Assembly (NCBI RefSeq): GCF_003851545.1
Contig: NZ_BHVX01000018.1
Location: 1-64,000, forward strand
Length of the DNA stretch: 64,000 nt
Reading direction: 5' to 3'
Source of the DNA: Ralstonia sp. SET104
GTDB lineage: Bacteria; Pseudomonadota; Gammaproteobacteria; Burkholderiales; Burkholderiaceae
Shown here: piece after piece, positions 30,235 to 42,395 of the stretch
Position numbering within the stretch: position 1 is the first letter of the stretch
Layout of the letters: each line of letters begins with the position of its first letter
Position numbers and translations under genes: made by a program
The notes under the pieces: generated by a model
Told to the model about the DNA's origin: nothing
Databases searched by the model: none
Seen by the model: only the letters and a program-made list of their open reading frames with translations

Positions 30235-31463
30235 GCAAGGAATACAAGGATCTTCTGGTCGGGCTGGATATCGGCACCTCCAAGGTGGTGGCGGTAGTGG
30301 CCGAGCTGCGCCCTGACGGGGCCTACGAGGTCATCGGCATGGGCCAGACCGAATCGAAGGGGCTTAAGAAAGGCGTGGTCGTCAACATCGAGGCGACCGT
30401 CCAGTCGATCCAGAAAGCGCTCGAAGAAGCGGAGCTGATGGCCGACTGCAAGATCAGCGAGGTCTTCACGGGTATCGCTGGCAGCCATATCCGCAGCTTC
30501 AATTCGAGCGGCATGGTGGCGATCAAGGACAAGGAAGTCACTTCCACCGATGTCGCACGCGTGATCGAGACGGCCAAGGCCGTCAACATCCCGACCGATC
30601 AACAGATCCTGCACATCCTCACGCAGGAATTCATCATCGACGGCCAGGAAGACGTGCGCGAGCCGATCGGCATGAGCGGCATCCGCCTGGAAGTGAAGGT
30701 GCACATCGTGACCGGCGCGGTGAGCGCGGCGCAGAACATCGTCAAGTGCGTGCGCCGCTGCGGCCTGGAAGTGCATGACCTGATCCTGCAGCCGCTGGCG
30801 TCAAGCCTGGCCGTGCTGACCGAAGACGAAAAGGAGCTCGGCGTGGTGCTGGTCGATATCGGCAGCGGCACGACCGACATCGCCATCTTCAGCGAAGGTG
30901 CGATCCGCCATACGGCCGTGATCCCGATCGCTGGCGACCAGATCACCAACGACGTTGCCATGGCCCTGCGCACGCCGACGCCGGACGCTGAAGACATCAA
31001 GATCCAGTACGGCATCGCCAAGCAGGTGCTGGCCGATCCGGACGAGATGATCGACGTGCCGGGCGTGGGCGACCGTGGCCCGCGCACATTGAGCCGTCAG
31101 GCGCTGGCTGCTGTGATCGAGCCGCGCGTGGAAGAGCTGTTCTCGCTCGTGCACCAGGTGGTGCGCGAATCCGGTTATGAGGAACTGCTCTCCAGCGGCG
31201 TGGTCCTCACTGGCGGTACCGCAATGATGCCGGGGATGGTCGAGCTGGGTGAAGACATGTTCCTCAAGCCCGTGCGAGTGGGCGTGCCCGAGTACCGCGG
31301 CAACCTGCACGAGGTGGTAAAGAGCCCGCGTTACGCCACAGTGATGGGCTTGCTGCAGGAAGGTCGCGTGCAGCGCGTGCGTGGCCGCAAGGTGGTGGTG
31401 CAGTCCGGCTCGGCCAAGCAGATCTGGACGCGCATGAAGGAATGGTTCATCGGCAATTTCTAG
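30231..31463 (+). CDS. ftsA: Cell division protein FtsA
   Basis: 410 aa actin-like ATPase that tethers FtsZ to the membrane and recruits later divisome proteins. Seen: LLVGLDIGTSKVVAVVAEL (phosphate-1 loop), the SHS2 / 1C insertion, GVVLVDIGSGTTDIAIF (phosphate-2), VVLTGGTAMMPGM (adenosine loop) and the C-terminal amphipathic helix QIWTRMKEWFIGNF, the membrane-targeting sequence. The start is fused to the ftsQ stop (ATGA). Confidence 0.96.
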   Translation: MSKEYKDLLVGLDIGTSKVVAVVAELRPDGAYEVIGMGQTESKGLKKGVVVNIEATVQSIQKALEEAELMADCKISEVFTGIAGSHIRSFNSSGMVAIKDKEVTSTDVARVIETAKAVNIPTDQQILHILTQEFIIDGQEDVREPIGMSGIRLEVKVHIVTGAVSAAQNIVKCVRRCGLEVHDLILQPLASSLAVLTEDEKELGVVLVDIGSGTTDIAIFSEGAIRHTAVIPIAGDQITNDVAMALRTPTPDAEDIKIQYGIAKQVLADPDEMIDVPGVGDRGPRTLSRQALAAVIEPRVEELFSLVHQVVRESGYEELLSSGVVLTGGTAMMPGMVELGEDMFLKPVRVGVPEYRGNLHEVVKSPRYATVMGLLQEGRVQRVRGRKVVVQSGSAKQIWTRMKEWFIGNF

Positions 31464-31615
31464 GCACGTGTGTGCCGGGCGTTGGCGATGTGCTCCCCGA
31501 TGTGTCCACAAACGGGAGCAAGTTGAGTTTTTTGTTTTGATGTTTTTTGTTCAGGAACCAGGAGTTGCGGCGGGGAGGCTGCATCGTCTGGGACTGATCA
31601 CTTCTGGAGGCAATG
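31464..31615 (+). promoter_or_regulatory. ftsA-ftsZ gap, probable ftsZ promoter region
   Basis: About 150 bp, the largest gap within the dcw cluster, with T-rich runs around 31525-31552. In many proteobacteria ftsZ has extra promoters here. A strong Shine-Dalgarno TGGAGG (31605-31610) precedes two adjacent ATG codons (31613 and 31616). I could not fix one -35/-10 pair. Confidence 0.35.
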
Positions 31616-32815
31616 ATGGACTTCGACATGATTGAAACGGAAATGCAGGACGGCACCATCATCAAGGTGGTCGGCGTCGGTGGTGCGGGCGGCAACGCCG
31701 TGCAGCACATGATCAACCGCGGCGTACAAGGCGTGGAATTCATCTGCATGAACACCGATGCGCAAGCGCTCAAGCGCTCGACCGCATCGCGCGTGCTGCA
31801 GCTCGGCAGCACCGGCCTGGGCGCTGGCGCCAAGCCGGAAGTGGGCAAGCACTGCGCAGAAGAGGCCCGTGAGCAGATCGCCGACGCATTGCGCGGCGCG
31901 CACATGGTCTTCATTACCGCCGGCATGGGTGGCGGCACGGGTACGGGCGCAGCGCCTGTGGTCGCGCAGGTTGCCAAGGAAATGGGCATCCTGACCGTGG
32001 GCGTGGTCTCCAAGCCGTTCGACTTCGAAGGCGCACGCCGCTCGAAGGTTGGCGAGCATGGCGCCAACGACCTCGAAGGCAATGTCGATTCGCTGATCGT
32101 CGTGCTGAACGAAAAGCTCTTTGAAGTCATGGGCGACGACGCCGAGATGGACAAGTGCTTCCAGTGCGCCGACGACGTGCTGCACAACGCCGTGGCCGGC
32201 ATCGCGGAAATCATCAACGTTGATGGCCTGGTGAACGTCGATTTTGAAGACGTGAAGACCGTGATGGGCGAGCAGGGCAAGGCGATGATGGGCACGGCTA
32301 CCGTGTCTGGCGTCGACCGTGCGCGTCTGGCCGCCGAACAGGCTGTTGCCAGCCCGCTGCTGGAAGGCGTGGACCTGTCGGGCGCACGCGGCGTGCTGGT
32401 CAACATCACGGCCAGCCGTTCGCTCAAGCTGTCCGAGACCAAGGAAGTGATGAACACCATCCGCAGCTATGCCGCGGAAGATGCCACCGTCATCTTCGGT
32501 ACGGTCTATGACGATGCCATGGGCGACGCTCTGCGCGTGACCGTGGTTGCCACGGGCCTGGGCCGTGCTGCCCGCAACAAGCAACAACAGCAGCAGACGA
32601 TGACGCTGCTGAAGACCGGTACCGACAATCAGCCGGTGGCCTTTGGCGGTGGCGCCAGCCACTCGATGGCGGCCGCACCGGACTACAGCAACTTCGATAC
32701 CCCGGCCGTGTGGCGCAGCTCGCGTGAATCGGCATCGGCTCACGTGGCAGCACTGCAAGAGAAGGGCGTCGACACGTATGACATTCCGGCTTTCCTGCGC
32801 AAGCAGGCGGACTGA
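31616..32815 (+). CDS. ftsZ: Cell division protein FtsZ
   Basis: 399 aa tubulin-like GTPase that forms the Z-ring. Seen: KVVGVGGAGGNAVQHMI, the tubulin signature GGGTGTGAAPVVA, and the conserved C-terminal peptide YDIPAFLRKQAD that binds FtsA and other partners, after a Gln-rich linker (NKQQQQQTMTL). Of the two tandem ATGs, the second has better spacing (5 nt) from GGAGG. Last gene of the dcw cluster; ZapD, encoded at 42.4-43.2 kb, acts on it. Confidence 0.97.
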   Translation: MDFDMIETEMQDGTIIKVVGVGGAGGNAVQHMINRGVQGVEFICMNTDAQALKRSTASRVLQLGSTGLGAGAKPEVGKHCAEEAREQIADALRGAHMVFITAGMGGGTGTGAAPVVAQVAKEMGILTVGVVSKPFDFEGARRSKVGEHGANDLEGNVDSLIVVLNEKLFEVMGDDAEMDKCFQCADDVLHNAVAGIAEIINVDGLVNVDFEDVKTVMGEQGKAMMGTATVSGVDRARLAAEQAVASPLLEGVDLSGARGVLVNITASRSLKLSETKEVMNTIRSYAAEDATVIFGTVYDDAMGDALRVTVVATGLGRAARNKQQQQQTMTLLKTGTDNQPVAFGGGASHSMAAAPDYSNFDTPAVWRSSRESASAHVAALQEKGVDTYDIPAFLRKQAD

Positions 32816-33216
32816 TCGGGCTCGCGTTGGGTCGATAAGCACTCGCACGTCCGACTGCCTGCGGTTCCGCACGCCGCGCGCGGTTCACGGCTCCCCTCCC
32901 GTGACCGTCGTTGTGTGATGGCCTACCGCTCGCCAGTCGACAGCGCGACAGTTCGCGACGGAATAGGACACAGTCGTTGCCGCCGGGCAGGCTGGCCTCT
33001 GGCCGCCTCCCCGGAAGGGTTCATCCCGCCCGGCGGGTGTGTCCATTCGTCGTGCCGCGTGCGATGCCTTGCAACCCAAGCAGCCTGATGACGTTGTCTC
33101 CCAAGACCGCCCGCGTGATGACTTCATGCGGGCGGTCTCGTTTTTTGAGAACCTGCTGCGCGGTCGCTTGCAAGGTTCTATGATCGCGATATCCGCGCAC
33201 CGTCTCCCTCACGATC
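32816..33216. other. ftsZ-peroxiredoxin intergenic region
   Basis: About 400 bp without a credible open frame. It contains the strong terminator at 33104-33146. The remainder shows no clear structure. Confidence 0.5.
33104..33146 (+). terminator. Rho-independent terminator of the dcw cluster
   Basis: An 11-bp perfect stem AGACCGCCCGC / GCGGGCGGTCT with a 13-nt loop, followed by CG and six T. It is placed about 290 bp after ftsZ and likely closes the whole cluster. Confidence 0.9.
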
Positions 33217-33717
33217 ATGATCCAGCCTGGTCAACCGCTTCCCGACGCAACGCTCTACGAGTTCTTTGAGGTGCAAAAGGACGGCTGCGCGCTCGGCCCC
33301 AACGCTTTCTCGGTTTCGCATCTGGCCGAAGGCAAGACAATCGTCATTTTCGGTCTGCCCGGTGCGTTCACGCCGACCTGCTCGGCGCGCCACGTGCCCG
33401 GCTACGTGGCGAACTACGATGCGCTGCGCGCCAAGGGCGTTGACGAAATCTGGTGCGTGTCCGTCAATGACGCCTTCGTTATGGGCGCCTGGGCCCGCAC
33501 TCAGGGCACCGGCGACAAAATCCGTATGCTGGGCGATGGCAGCGCGGAGTTCACCAGCAAGCTCGGTCTCGACCAAGATCTCTCGAAGCGCGGCATGGGC
33601 GTGCGCTCGCAGCGTTACGCGATGGTCGTGAAGCGTGGTGTGGTAACAGTGCTACAAGTGGAAGCGCCCGGACAGTTCGCTGTCAGCAGTGCTGAATCGA
33701 TCCTGGCGATACTCTGA
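33217..33717 (+). CDS. Peroxiredoxin (Prx5-like, AhpC/TSA superfamily)
   Basis: 166 aa. A thiol peroxidase of the Prx5 type: FGLPGAFTPTCSARHVPGYV carries the peroxidatic Cys in the PxxxTxxC context, and IWCVSVNDAFVMGAW a second Cys. Members reduce H2O2 and alkyl peroxides using glutaredoxin or thioredoxin. Length fits a stand-alone Prx5 without a fused glutaredoxin domain. It lies between ftsZ and lpxC with its own terminator upstream. Confidence 0.9.
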   Translation: MIQPGQPLPDATLYEFFEVQKDGCALGPNAFSVSHLAEGKTIVIFGLPGAFTPTCSARHVPGYVANYDALRAKGVDEIWCVSVNDAFVMGAWARTQGTGDKIRMLGDGSAEFTSKLGLDQDLSKRGMGVRSQRYAMVVKRGVVTVLQVEAPGQFAVSSAESILAIL

Positions 33718-33862
33718 CGCCACGCCAAAACTCCCCCAAATGGCGGAGTACCGCCTGCTGTCCCGCCTCACCTCAAGGCTGACGAGACGGTGGCGCCGAA
33801 TCTGCGTGCACTAAGGTTGAGCAGGGCGCGGGCACCCCTAACATCCCGATACAAAAGTCGTT

Positions 33863-33892
33863 TTGAAGGCAGGGGCGTGAAAATGGTATGCT
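33863..33892 (+). promoter_or_regulatory. Candidate lpxC promoter
   Basis: -35 TTGAAG (33863-33868), 18-bp spacer, -10 TATGCT (33887-33892), leaving a leader of about 60 nt before the lpxC ATG. It is consistent with separate expression of lpxC from the dcw cluster. Confidence 0.5.
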
Positions 33893-33961
33893 TAGGGTTA
33901 TCACCTATGCGAGCCGCATAGATAAAAACAATCATAGAAATTTCGTGAGTTGAGGGCGGCC

Positions 33962-34879
33962 ATGTTGAAACAACGCACCATCAAGTCCCTCGTCAAGACC
34001 GTCGGCATCGGGTTGCACTCGGGCCGTAAGGTGACGTTGACGTTGCGCCCGGCAGCCGCAGGCACCGGCATTGTTTTCACGCGCGTCGACCTCAACCCGG
34101 CCGTCGAGATTCCCGCCACCGCCAGCGCCATTGGCGACACGCGTCTGGCTTCTGTGCTGCAGAAGGACGGCGCTCGCGTATCGACCGTCGAACATCTGAT
34201 GTCCGCCTGCGCCGGCCTTGGGATCGACAACCTCTATGTGGATGTCGATGCGGAAGAAATCCCCATCATGGACGGCAGCGCGGCCTCGTTCGTGTTCCTC
34301 CTGCAATCGGCCGGTATCGAAGAGCAGGGTGCAGCCAAGCGCTTCATCCGCGTAACCAAACCGGTGGAGATCCGCGAAGGCGACAAGCTCGCCCGGCTGG
34401 ACCCGTACTTCGGCTTCAAGCTGTCGTTCACGATCGAGTTCCGTCATCCGGCCGTCGACAAGACCGGCCAGACGTTCGAGATCGACTTTGCCGACACCAG
34501 CTACACGCGCGAAATTGCCCGCGCACGCACCTTCGGTTTTGCGCATGAAGTTGAGATGCTGCGCGAAGTCGGGCTGGCGCGCGGCGGCAGCCTCGACAAT
34601 GCCATCGTGCTGGACGAGCATCGCATCCTGAACAACGACGAACTGCGCTACGGCGATGAGTTCGTCCGCCACAAGATCCTTGACGCGATTGGCGATCTGT
34701 ATGTGGTTGGCCATCCGCTGATTGCCGCGTACACGGCGCACAAGTCGGGGCACGGCCTGAACAACGCGCTGTTGCGCGCATTGCTGGCGGACGAAACGGC
34801 TTATGAAATCGTGACGTTCGACAAGGTGGAAGATGCGCCACGCGCGTTCTTGCCGCAGTTGCAACCGGCGTTTTCGTGA
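33962..34879 (+). CDS. lpxC: UDP-3-O-acyl-N-acetylglucosamine deacetylase LpxC
   Basis: 305 aa Zn-dependent deacetylase, the committed step of lipid A synthesis. Seen: [34 protein letters not shown] (Zn His), [23 protein letters not shown] (Zn His and Asp) and [10 protein letters not shown] (catalytic His). The ATG follows a GAGGG Shine-Dalgarno; the TTG four codons earlier is rejected. Ends at a strong terminator shared with the convergent dciA-like gene. Confidence 0.96.
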   Translation: MLKQRTIKSLVKTVGIGLHSGRKVTLTLRPAAAGTGIVFTRVDLNPAVEIPATASAIGDTRLASVLQKDGARVSTVEHLMSACAGLGIDNLYVDVDAEEIPIMDGSAASFVFLLQSAGIEEQGAAKRFIRVTKPVEIREGDKLARLDPYFGFKLSFTIEFRHPAVDKTGQTFEIDFADTSYTREIARARTFGFAHEVEMLREVGLARGGSLDNAIVLDEHRILNNDELRYGDEFVRHKILDAIGDLYVVGHPLIAAYTAHKSGHGLNNALLRALLADETAYEIVTFDKVEDAPRAFLPQLQPAFS

Positions 34880-34906
34880 TCGGCTGACGCGGTTGTCCGC
34901 ATGAAG

Positions 34907-34930
34907 AAAGCGCCCTGCGGGGCGCTTTTC
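34907..34930. terminator. Bidirectional terminator, lpxC / dciA-like gene
   Basis: AAAGCGCCC TGC GGGGCGCTTTT stem-loop between the two convergent genes, overlapping the last codons of the minus-strand gene. Confidence 0.85.
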
Positions 34931-35438
34931 ATTTGGGTGCGATATGTCGCCCGACCATTTCGGCCAAGGCCTGGCGAAGTGGCGAATCGGGCAGTTCGTT
35001 GGCGAGCGCGGCTAAGCTGTTGAGCCCAACTGCCGTCATTCTGGCGCGTTTAGGCGGCTTTTCGGTCTCTTGTGGCCACAAACTGTCGTTACCGCCCTGC
35101 GGTTGTACCCGTACGCGAATTGCGGTAATCTGCGATCCCCGGCGCTGCAGACGCTCCAGCAAGGTGGGTACCACCTGCCGTAAGCGCGCCGCAGCCGCAC
35201 TATGTGCGGCGAGCAACACCAGAGTCGCTTCCCGGCTGTCGCGTGCATCGTTCTTGATGCCACCGATCGCCACACCGCCGCCCAAGCCGGGCGGCAACAG
35301 CGACAACACCTCCGCTTCCAACGACGCCAATTGCCTGGCCGCCTGCATCAGCGGGCCGACCGAACCGGCACCCGACAGCCAGTCCTGGACGGGTTTTGCC
35401 ACAGGTGTTTTGAGAGCGGGATGAACAAAGATTCGCAT
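34929..35438 (-). CDS. DciA-like (DUF721) protein, putative helicase-loader family
   Basis: 169 aa. The N-terminal part (PVQDWLSGAGSVGPLMQAARQLASLEAEVLSLLPPGL) and the following basic beta-rich segment fit the DUF721 / DciA family, which loads the replicative helicase DnaB in bacteria lacking DnaC or DnaI. The start is chosen at MRIFVHPALKTP, as the frame upstream to 35552 is not family-like. It is divergent from the M23 peptidase with only 69 bp between, so the two promoters overlap or abut. The family call is moderate because DUF721 is poorly conserved. Confidence 0.75.
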   Translation of the reverse strand: MRIFVHPALKTPVAKPVQDWLSGAGSVGPLMQAARQLASLEAEVLSLLPPGLGGGVAIGGIKNDARDSREATLVLLAAHSAAAARLRQVVPTLLERLQRRGSQITAIRVRVQPQGGNDSLWPQETEKPPKRARMTAVGLNSLAALANELPDSPLRQALAEMVGRHIAPK

Positions 35439-35507
35439 GCCGGCATTGTAGGGTGCTTCATCGCGCTTTCGTGCCGGTGGGCAGCTTTTTTGTCCGGAAA
35501 ACGAGCG

Positions 35508-36473
35508 ATGCAGATCATCCTGATTCATCCGCGCAAGGCCGGCGCAACGCACCTGTCACGACGCGGCGTCTTCGTGTCCATCGGCGCGGCGCTGCTGACC
35601 GTGGCGGCCCTGTCCGTGGGCGGAACGTGGTTGGCGGCCAAGCAAGGGCTGCTGCCGGGCGCGGCTGCTTCAGCGGTTGCTGGCGCGGACCAGCGTGTCA
35701 CCCGAGAAAACCTCAGCCTGATGGCCGCGCGCATCGGCGAAATGCAGGCGCAGATCGCCCGCCTGGATGCGCTGGGCGCTCGCGTGTCGGGCTTGGCCGG
35801 CGTGCCGCCGCGTGAGTTCGACTTCAAGTCACAGCCGGGCCGGGGCGGCCCGGAGGGTGCGTTCTCGCGGCCGATGTCGATGCCGGAGATCGAGTCCGAG
35901 CTGAGTCGCCTGACGCGCTCGGCCGATCAGCGCAACGATTACCTCAGCGTGCTGGAAAGTACGCTGATGGACCGTCAAATCCACGCCAAGATGATGCCGA
36001 CCGTGCGCCCCGTCGCCACGGGCTACGACTCATCGGGGTTTGGCGCCCGGATCGATCCATTCACCGGCCGGCGTACGCAGCATGACGGCGTGGACTTCGT
36101 CGGGCCGGTCGGCACCCCCATCGTGGCGGCCGCCGGCGGCGTGGTGGTGGCCAGCGAATACCGCAGCGATTACGGCAACATGGTCGATATCGACCACGGT
36201 AACGGCCTGAAGACGCGCTACGCACACGCATCCAAGGTCTTCGTCAAGATCGGTGACATCGTCAAGGCGGGTCAGCGCATTGCACTGATCGGCCGCACCG
36301 GCCGTGCTACGGGGTCGCATCTGCACTTCGAGGTGCATGTCAACGACGTCCCGCAGAATCCGGTGGCCTTCCTGGAGAATGCTGGTCAGCCCAAGATGGC
36401 GGCCGACAAGGCGCTGCTCCCCAAGGTTGCGGCGGCCGATATCGGCAAGAGCATGGCGGCTGCCGGCCATTGA
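35508..36473 (+). CDS. M23-family peptidoglycan endopeptidase (membrane-anchored)
   Basis: 321 aa. Short cytoplasmic N-terminus, a membrane helix at about 23-50 (GVFVSIGAALLTVAALSVGGTWLAA), a coiled-coil-like linker (LMAARIGEMQAQIARLDALG), and a C-terminal LytM domain: GFGARIDPFTGRRTQHDGVDF (zinc His and Asp) and GSHLHFEVHVN (HxH). Length matches the peptidases commonly found next to secA in this group. It probably cuts cross-links in the cell wall. The ATG at 35508 is favoured over the very long upstream frame, which overlaps the divergent gene. Confidence 0.92.
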   Translation: MQIILIHPRKAGATHLSRRGVFVSIGAALLTVAALSVGGTWLAAKQGLLPGAAASAVAGADQRVTRENLSLMAARIGEMQAQIARLDALGARVSGLAGVPPREFDFKSQPGRGGPEGAFSRPMSMPEIESELSRLTRSADQRNDYLSVLESTLMDRQIHAKMMPTVRPVATGYDSSGFGARIDPFTGRRTQHDGVDFVGPVGTPIVAAAGGVVVASEYRSDYGNMVDIDHGNGLKTRYAHASKVFVKIGDIVKAGQRIALIGRTGRATGSHLHFEVHVNDVPQNPVAFLENAGQPKMAADKALLPKVAAADIGKSMAAAGH

Positions 36474-36724
36474 GCTGGCCTGGGTTGCAATCGGGGGCGC
36501 CCGTCCCCAATTCAGCGTGAGTACGCGGCCGCCCGGATGGGTCTCGGTGTCGTGTCAAAGTGCGGCGTTCCTGCCACATCCGGCTGGGCTGCTGCCATCA
36601 AGCGCGTGTTTTGCACATGCTAAACTCCCGCCTTTGCGCCAACCCTATTCGGGCCATTGCGCCGCCTGTGTTTCGCCATGTTGTGCGAAGCGTCTTCCGG
36701 GTGGCTCGCCGGCCCTAGCCATCG
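36474..36724 (+). other. Intergenic region upstream of secA
   Basis: About 250 bp with a likely secA promoter near 36610-36628 (CATGCTAAACT gives a possible -10). No leader peptide resembling SecM was recognised. Confidence 0.3.
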
Positions 36725-39529
<2,805 letters not shown>

Positions 39530-39560
39530 CGCTGCTTAGCCTCGTTTTCTGTTGATTCAC

Positions 39561-39581
39561 GATGCCCGCAATGCGGGCATC
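39561..39581 (+). terminator. Hairpin between secA and argJ
   Basis: GATGCCCGCA / TGCGGGCATC stem without a proper T-run. A weak terminator or attenuating hairpin. Confidence 0.4.
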
Positions 39582-39602
39582 CTCATTTGAAAGGTGTGCT
39601 TC

Positions 39603-40832
39603 ATGGCTGTGAATCTCGTCGCGCCCGCCGCTGACTCCCTGTTGCCGATCGACGGCGTGGACCTCGGTTGGGCTGAGGCTAGTGTCCGCAAGGCCAATCG
39701 CAAGGACGTGTTGCTGGTCCGTATCGCCGAGGGTTCGAGCGTGGCCGGCGTGTTCACGCAGAACCGCTTCTGTGCCGCACCGGTGCAGGTGTGCCGTGAG
39801 CATCTGGCGAGCGGCCAGGGCGCGCGCGCCATCGTCGTGAACACGGGCAACGCAAACGCCGGTACGGGCGCGCCGGGTCTCGCACATGCGCGCCAGACGT
39901 GCGATGCGGTCGCCAAGCTGCTGGGCGTGTCGGCGCAGCAGGTGCTGCCGTTTTCGACGGGCGTGATTCTGGAGCCGCTGCCGGTCGATCGCATCATCGC
40001 CGGACTGCCGGCTGCCCAAGCCAATGCCAAGCCCGACAACTGGCTGGCCGCCGCCGAGGCGATCATGACCACCGACACCGTGCCCAAGGCTGCGTCCGCC
40101 ACGTGCGCGCTGTCGGGCAAGACGGTGCGCATGTCGGGCATCAGCAAGGGCGCGGGCATGATCCGCCCGAACATGGCGACGATGCTTGGCTTTATCGCCA
40201 CCGACGCCAATGTGGACGAAGCCGTGCTGCAAGGCCTCGTGCGCTATGCAGCGGATCATTCATTCAACAGCGTAACGGTGGACGGTGATACGTCGACCAA
40301 CGACTCGTTCGTCATCATCGCTACGGGCCGTGCGGGCACGCCGCGCATCGATTCCGAATCGCACCCCGACTACGCCGCGCTGCGCGACGCGCTGACGGGC
40401 CTCGCACAAGACCTCGCGCAGAAGATCGTGCGCGACGGCGAGGGCGCCACCAAGTTCATGGCCATCCAGGTGGAAGGTGGTCGCAATGTGGATGAGTGCC
40501 GCCAGATCGCTTATGCGGTTGCGCAGTCGCCGCTGGTCAAGACCGCGTTCTACGCGTCGGACCCCAACCTGGGCCGCATCCTGGCCGCCGTCGGTTATGC
40601 CGGCGTAACAGACCTCGACGTGAACGGCGTCAACCTGTGGCTCGACGACGTCTGGGTCGCCCGTGACGGCGGCCGTAACCCCGAATACCGCGAAGAAGAC
40701 GGCCAGCGCGTGATGAAGCAGGCTGAGATCACCGTGCGCATTGCGCTCGGCCGCGGCGACGCCACCGCCATGGTGTGGACGTGCGACTTCTCGCACGACT
40801 ACGTGTCGATCAACGCGGATTACCGCTCGTAA
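39603..40832 (+). CDS. argJ: Bifunctional ornithine acetyltransferase / N-acetylglutamate synthase ArgJ
   Basis: 409 aa. ArgJ moves the acetyl group from N-acetylornithine to glutamate (arginine cycle). It is made as a precursor that self-cleaves before the nucleophilic Thr in [19 protein letters not shown] (Ala-Thr bond), visible here. Also [11 protein letters not shown] and [15 protein letters not shown]. The start [11 protein letters not shown] is preferred over 39594. The presence of argE at 1.6 kb makes one acetylornithine-removing route apparently redundant. Confidence 0.95.
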   Translation: MAVNLVAPAADSLLPIDGVDLGWAEASVRKANRKDVLLVRIAEGSSVAGVFTQNRFCAAPVQVCREHLASGQGARAIVVNTGNANAGTGAPGLAHARQTCDAVAKLLGVSAQQVLPFSTGVILEPLPVDRIIAGLPAAQANAKPDNWLAAAEAIMTTDTVPKAASATCALSGKTVRMSGISKGAGMIRPNMATMLGFIATDANVDEAVLQGLVRYAADHSFNSVTVDGDTSTNDSFVIIATGRAGTPRIDSESHPDYAALRDALTGLAQDLAQKIVRDGEGATKFMAIQVEGGRNVDECRQIAYAVAQSPLVKTAFYASDPNLGRILAAVGYAGVTDLDVNGVNLWLDDVWVARDGGRNPEYREEDGQRVMKQAEITVRIALGRGDATAMVWTCDFSHDYVSINADYRS

Positions 40833-40849
40833 GCGGAGCGTCGCCGCCC

Positions 40850-41752
40850 ATGTCGTCCAATTCGTCCAATTCGTCCGATCTCTCCGCACGGCTCGATCGC
40901 TTTCTGGGGCGGCTCGAGCAGTGGCTGCCCCCTGAACTGACCGAATCCGATTGGAAAGAGGCCGTTGCCTTCCGCTGGCGCAAGCGCCAGAGCCTGTTCG
41001 GCAACATCGGCTATCTGGCGCCGATCCGGCAACTGCCGCCGATCCATCTGAGCGATCTGCACAATATTGAGCGGCAGAAAGACGCCATCGTCGCCAATAC
41101 GCGCCAGTTCGTGCGCCAGTTGCCGGCCAATAACGTGCTGCTGACGGGCGCGCGTGGCACGGGCAAGTCATCGCTCATCAAGGCGTGCCTGAACGAATTC
41201 GTGAAGGACGGCCTGCGCTTGGTCGAAGTCGATAAAGACGATCTGGCTGATCTGGGTGACATCGTTGAACGGCTTTCCGCACGCCCGGAGCGCTTCGCGA
41301 TTTTCTGCGATGACCTCTCATTCGAAGAGGGCGAATCGGGCTACAAGGCGCTGAAATCTGCGCTGGACGGCTCGGTGGCGACGCAGTCGGACAACGTGCT
41401 GATCTACGCCACGTCCAACCGGCGCCATCTGCTGCCGGAGTACATGAAGGACAACGAGACCTACCAGCACATGCCTGATGGCGAAATCCATCCGGGCGAG
41501 GTGGTGGAAGAGAAGATCTCGTTGTCGGAGCGCTTCGGGCTGTGGCTGTCGTTCTACCCGCCCAAGCAGGATGAATACCTGACCATCGTCGGCCACTGGC
41601 TGAGGCATTTCGGTTGCAGCGACGAGGACATCGCTGCCGCACGTGGCGACGCGCTGGTGTGGGCGCTGGAGCGCGGCTCTCGCTCGGGACGGGTGGCATG
41701 GCAGTTCGCCCGCGATTGGGGCGGCAAGCATGGGCGGCAGCATGTCGACTGA
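40850..41752 (+). CDS. DUF815-family AAA-like ATPase
   Basis: 300 aa cytoplasmic P-loop protein. Walker A GARGTGKSSLIKACL, Walker B FAIFCDDLSFE, and YATSNRRHLLPEYMKDNE typical of DUF815 (PF05673). The N-terminus has a short SSNSSNSSD repeat encoded by a direct repeat of TCGTCCAAT. The function is not established; members resemble AAA+ loaders. Its stop overlaps the NUDIX gene start by 11 nt, so the two are co-translated. Confidence 0.88.
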   Translation: MSSNSSNSSDLSARLDRFLGRLEQWLPPELTESDWKEAVAFRWRKRQSLFGNIGYLAPIRQLPPIHLSDLHNIERQKDAIVANTRQFVRQLPANNVLLTGARGTGKSSLIKACLNEFVKDGLRLVEVDKDDLADLGDIVERLSARPERFAIFCDDLSFEEGESGYKALKSALDGSVATQSDNVLIYATSNRRHLLPEYMKDNETYQHMPDGEIHPGEVVEEKISLSERFGLWLSFYPPKQDEYLTIVGHWLRHFGCSDEDIAAARGDALVWALERGSRSGRVAWQFARDWGGKHGRQHVD

Positions 41753-42191
41753 CAACCTGACGCAAGTGCCGCCAACGCACACGCCCGACGGCCGCAAGAT
41801 CACCGAGGTGGCCGTGGGTGTCCTGGTGCAGCCGGACGGCCGGTTTCTATTAGCGCAGCGCCCCGAAGGCAAGCCGTACGCGGGCTACTGGGAATTCCCC
41901 GGCGGCAAGCTGGAAGCTGGCGAATCGGTGGAGGCGGCGCTCATGCGCGAGCTGAAGGAAGAGCTGGATGTGACGCTGCGCACGTGCGTGCCTTGGCGCA
42001 CCATCGAGCACGATTATCCGCACGCCTATGTGCGGCTGCATTTTTGCAAAGTTACGGCGTGGGAAGGCACGCTGCGCGCGCTGGAGGGCCAGGATTTCGC
42101 CTGGCAGACGCTGCCGATCAACGTCGATCCGGTGCTGCCCGCGACACTGCCGGTCTTCGAATGGATGCGCGAAGAAGCGACGGCTAGTTGA
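41742..42191 (+). CDS. mutT: NUDIX hydrolase, MutT-like (8-oxo-dGTP diphosphatase type)
   Basis: 149 aa. The Nudix box [24 protein letters not shown] has the REL..EE core, with Asp in place of the usual Gly near its end. [33 protein letters not shown] is MutT-like, so removal of oxidised dGTP is the likely role. It starts inside the end of the DUF815 gene and ends overlapping the convergent yacG by 8 bp. Confidence 0.85.
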   Translation: MSTDNLTQVPPTHTPDGRKITEVAVGVLVQPDGRFLLAQRPEGKPYAGYWEFPGGKLEAGESVEAALMRELKEELDVTLRTCVPWRTIEHDYPHAYVRLHFCKVTAWEGTLRALEGQDFAWQTLPINVDPVLPATLPVFEWMREEATAS

Positions 42192-42387
42192 GCTTGCCGC
42201 TCGTATCGCTGCCGGGTGCGTCGGGCAGGTCGTCTTCCTCGACCACGGGGATGGTGTACTGCTCGGCGGCCCAGGCGCCGAGGTCGATCTGCTTGCAGCG
42301 CTCGGAGCAGAAGGGGCGATAGCGGCTCTCGGGCACCCAAGGCACCGGTTTGCCGCAGCTTGGGCATTTGACGGTCTTCACATTCAT
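42184..42387 (-). CDS. yacG: DNA gyrase inhibitor YacG
   Basis: 67 aa zinc protein. [10 protein letters not shown] and [23 protein letters not shown] give the four Cys ligands and the conserved tail of the YacG family, which binds GyrB and inhibits gyrase. ATG at 42387 chosen (MNVKTVKCP); a TTG four codons upstream lies against the zapD stop. Last gene of the pilB-C-D-coaE-zapD-yacG operon. Confidence 0.93.
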   Translation of the reverse strand: MNVKTVKCPSCGKPVPWVPESRYRPFCSERCKQIDLGAWAAEQYTIPVVEEDDLPDAPGSDTSGKLN

Positions 42388-42395
42388 GGCGCGGC

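Noticed and set aside
40853-40885. Short direct repeat TCGTCCAAT at the start of the DUF815 gene
   Set aside because: Only three units, encodes SSN repeats; ordinary replication slippage, not a CRISPR or satellite array.
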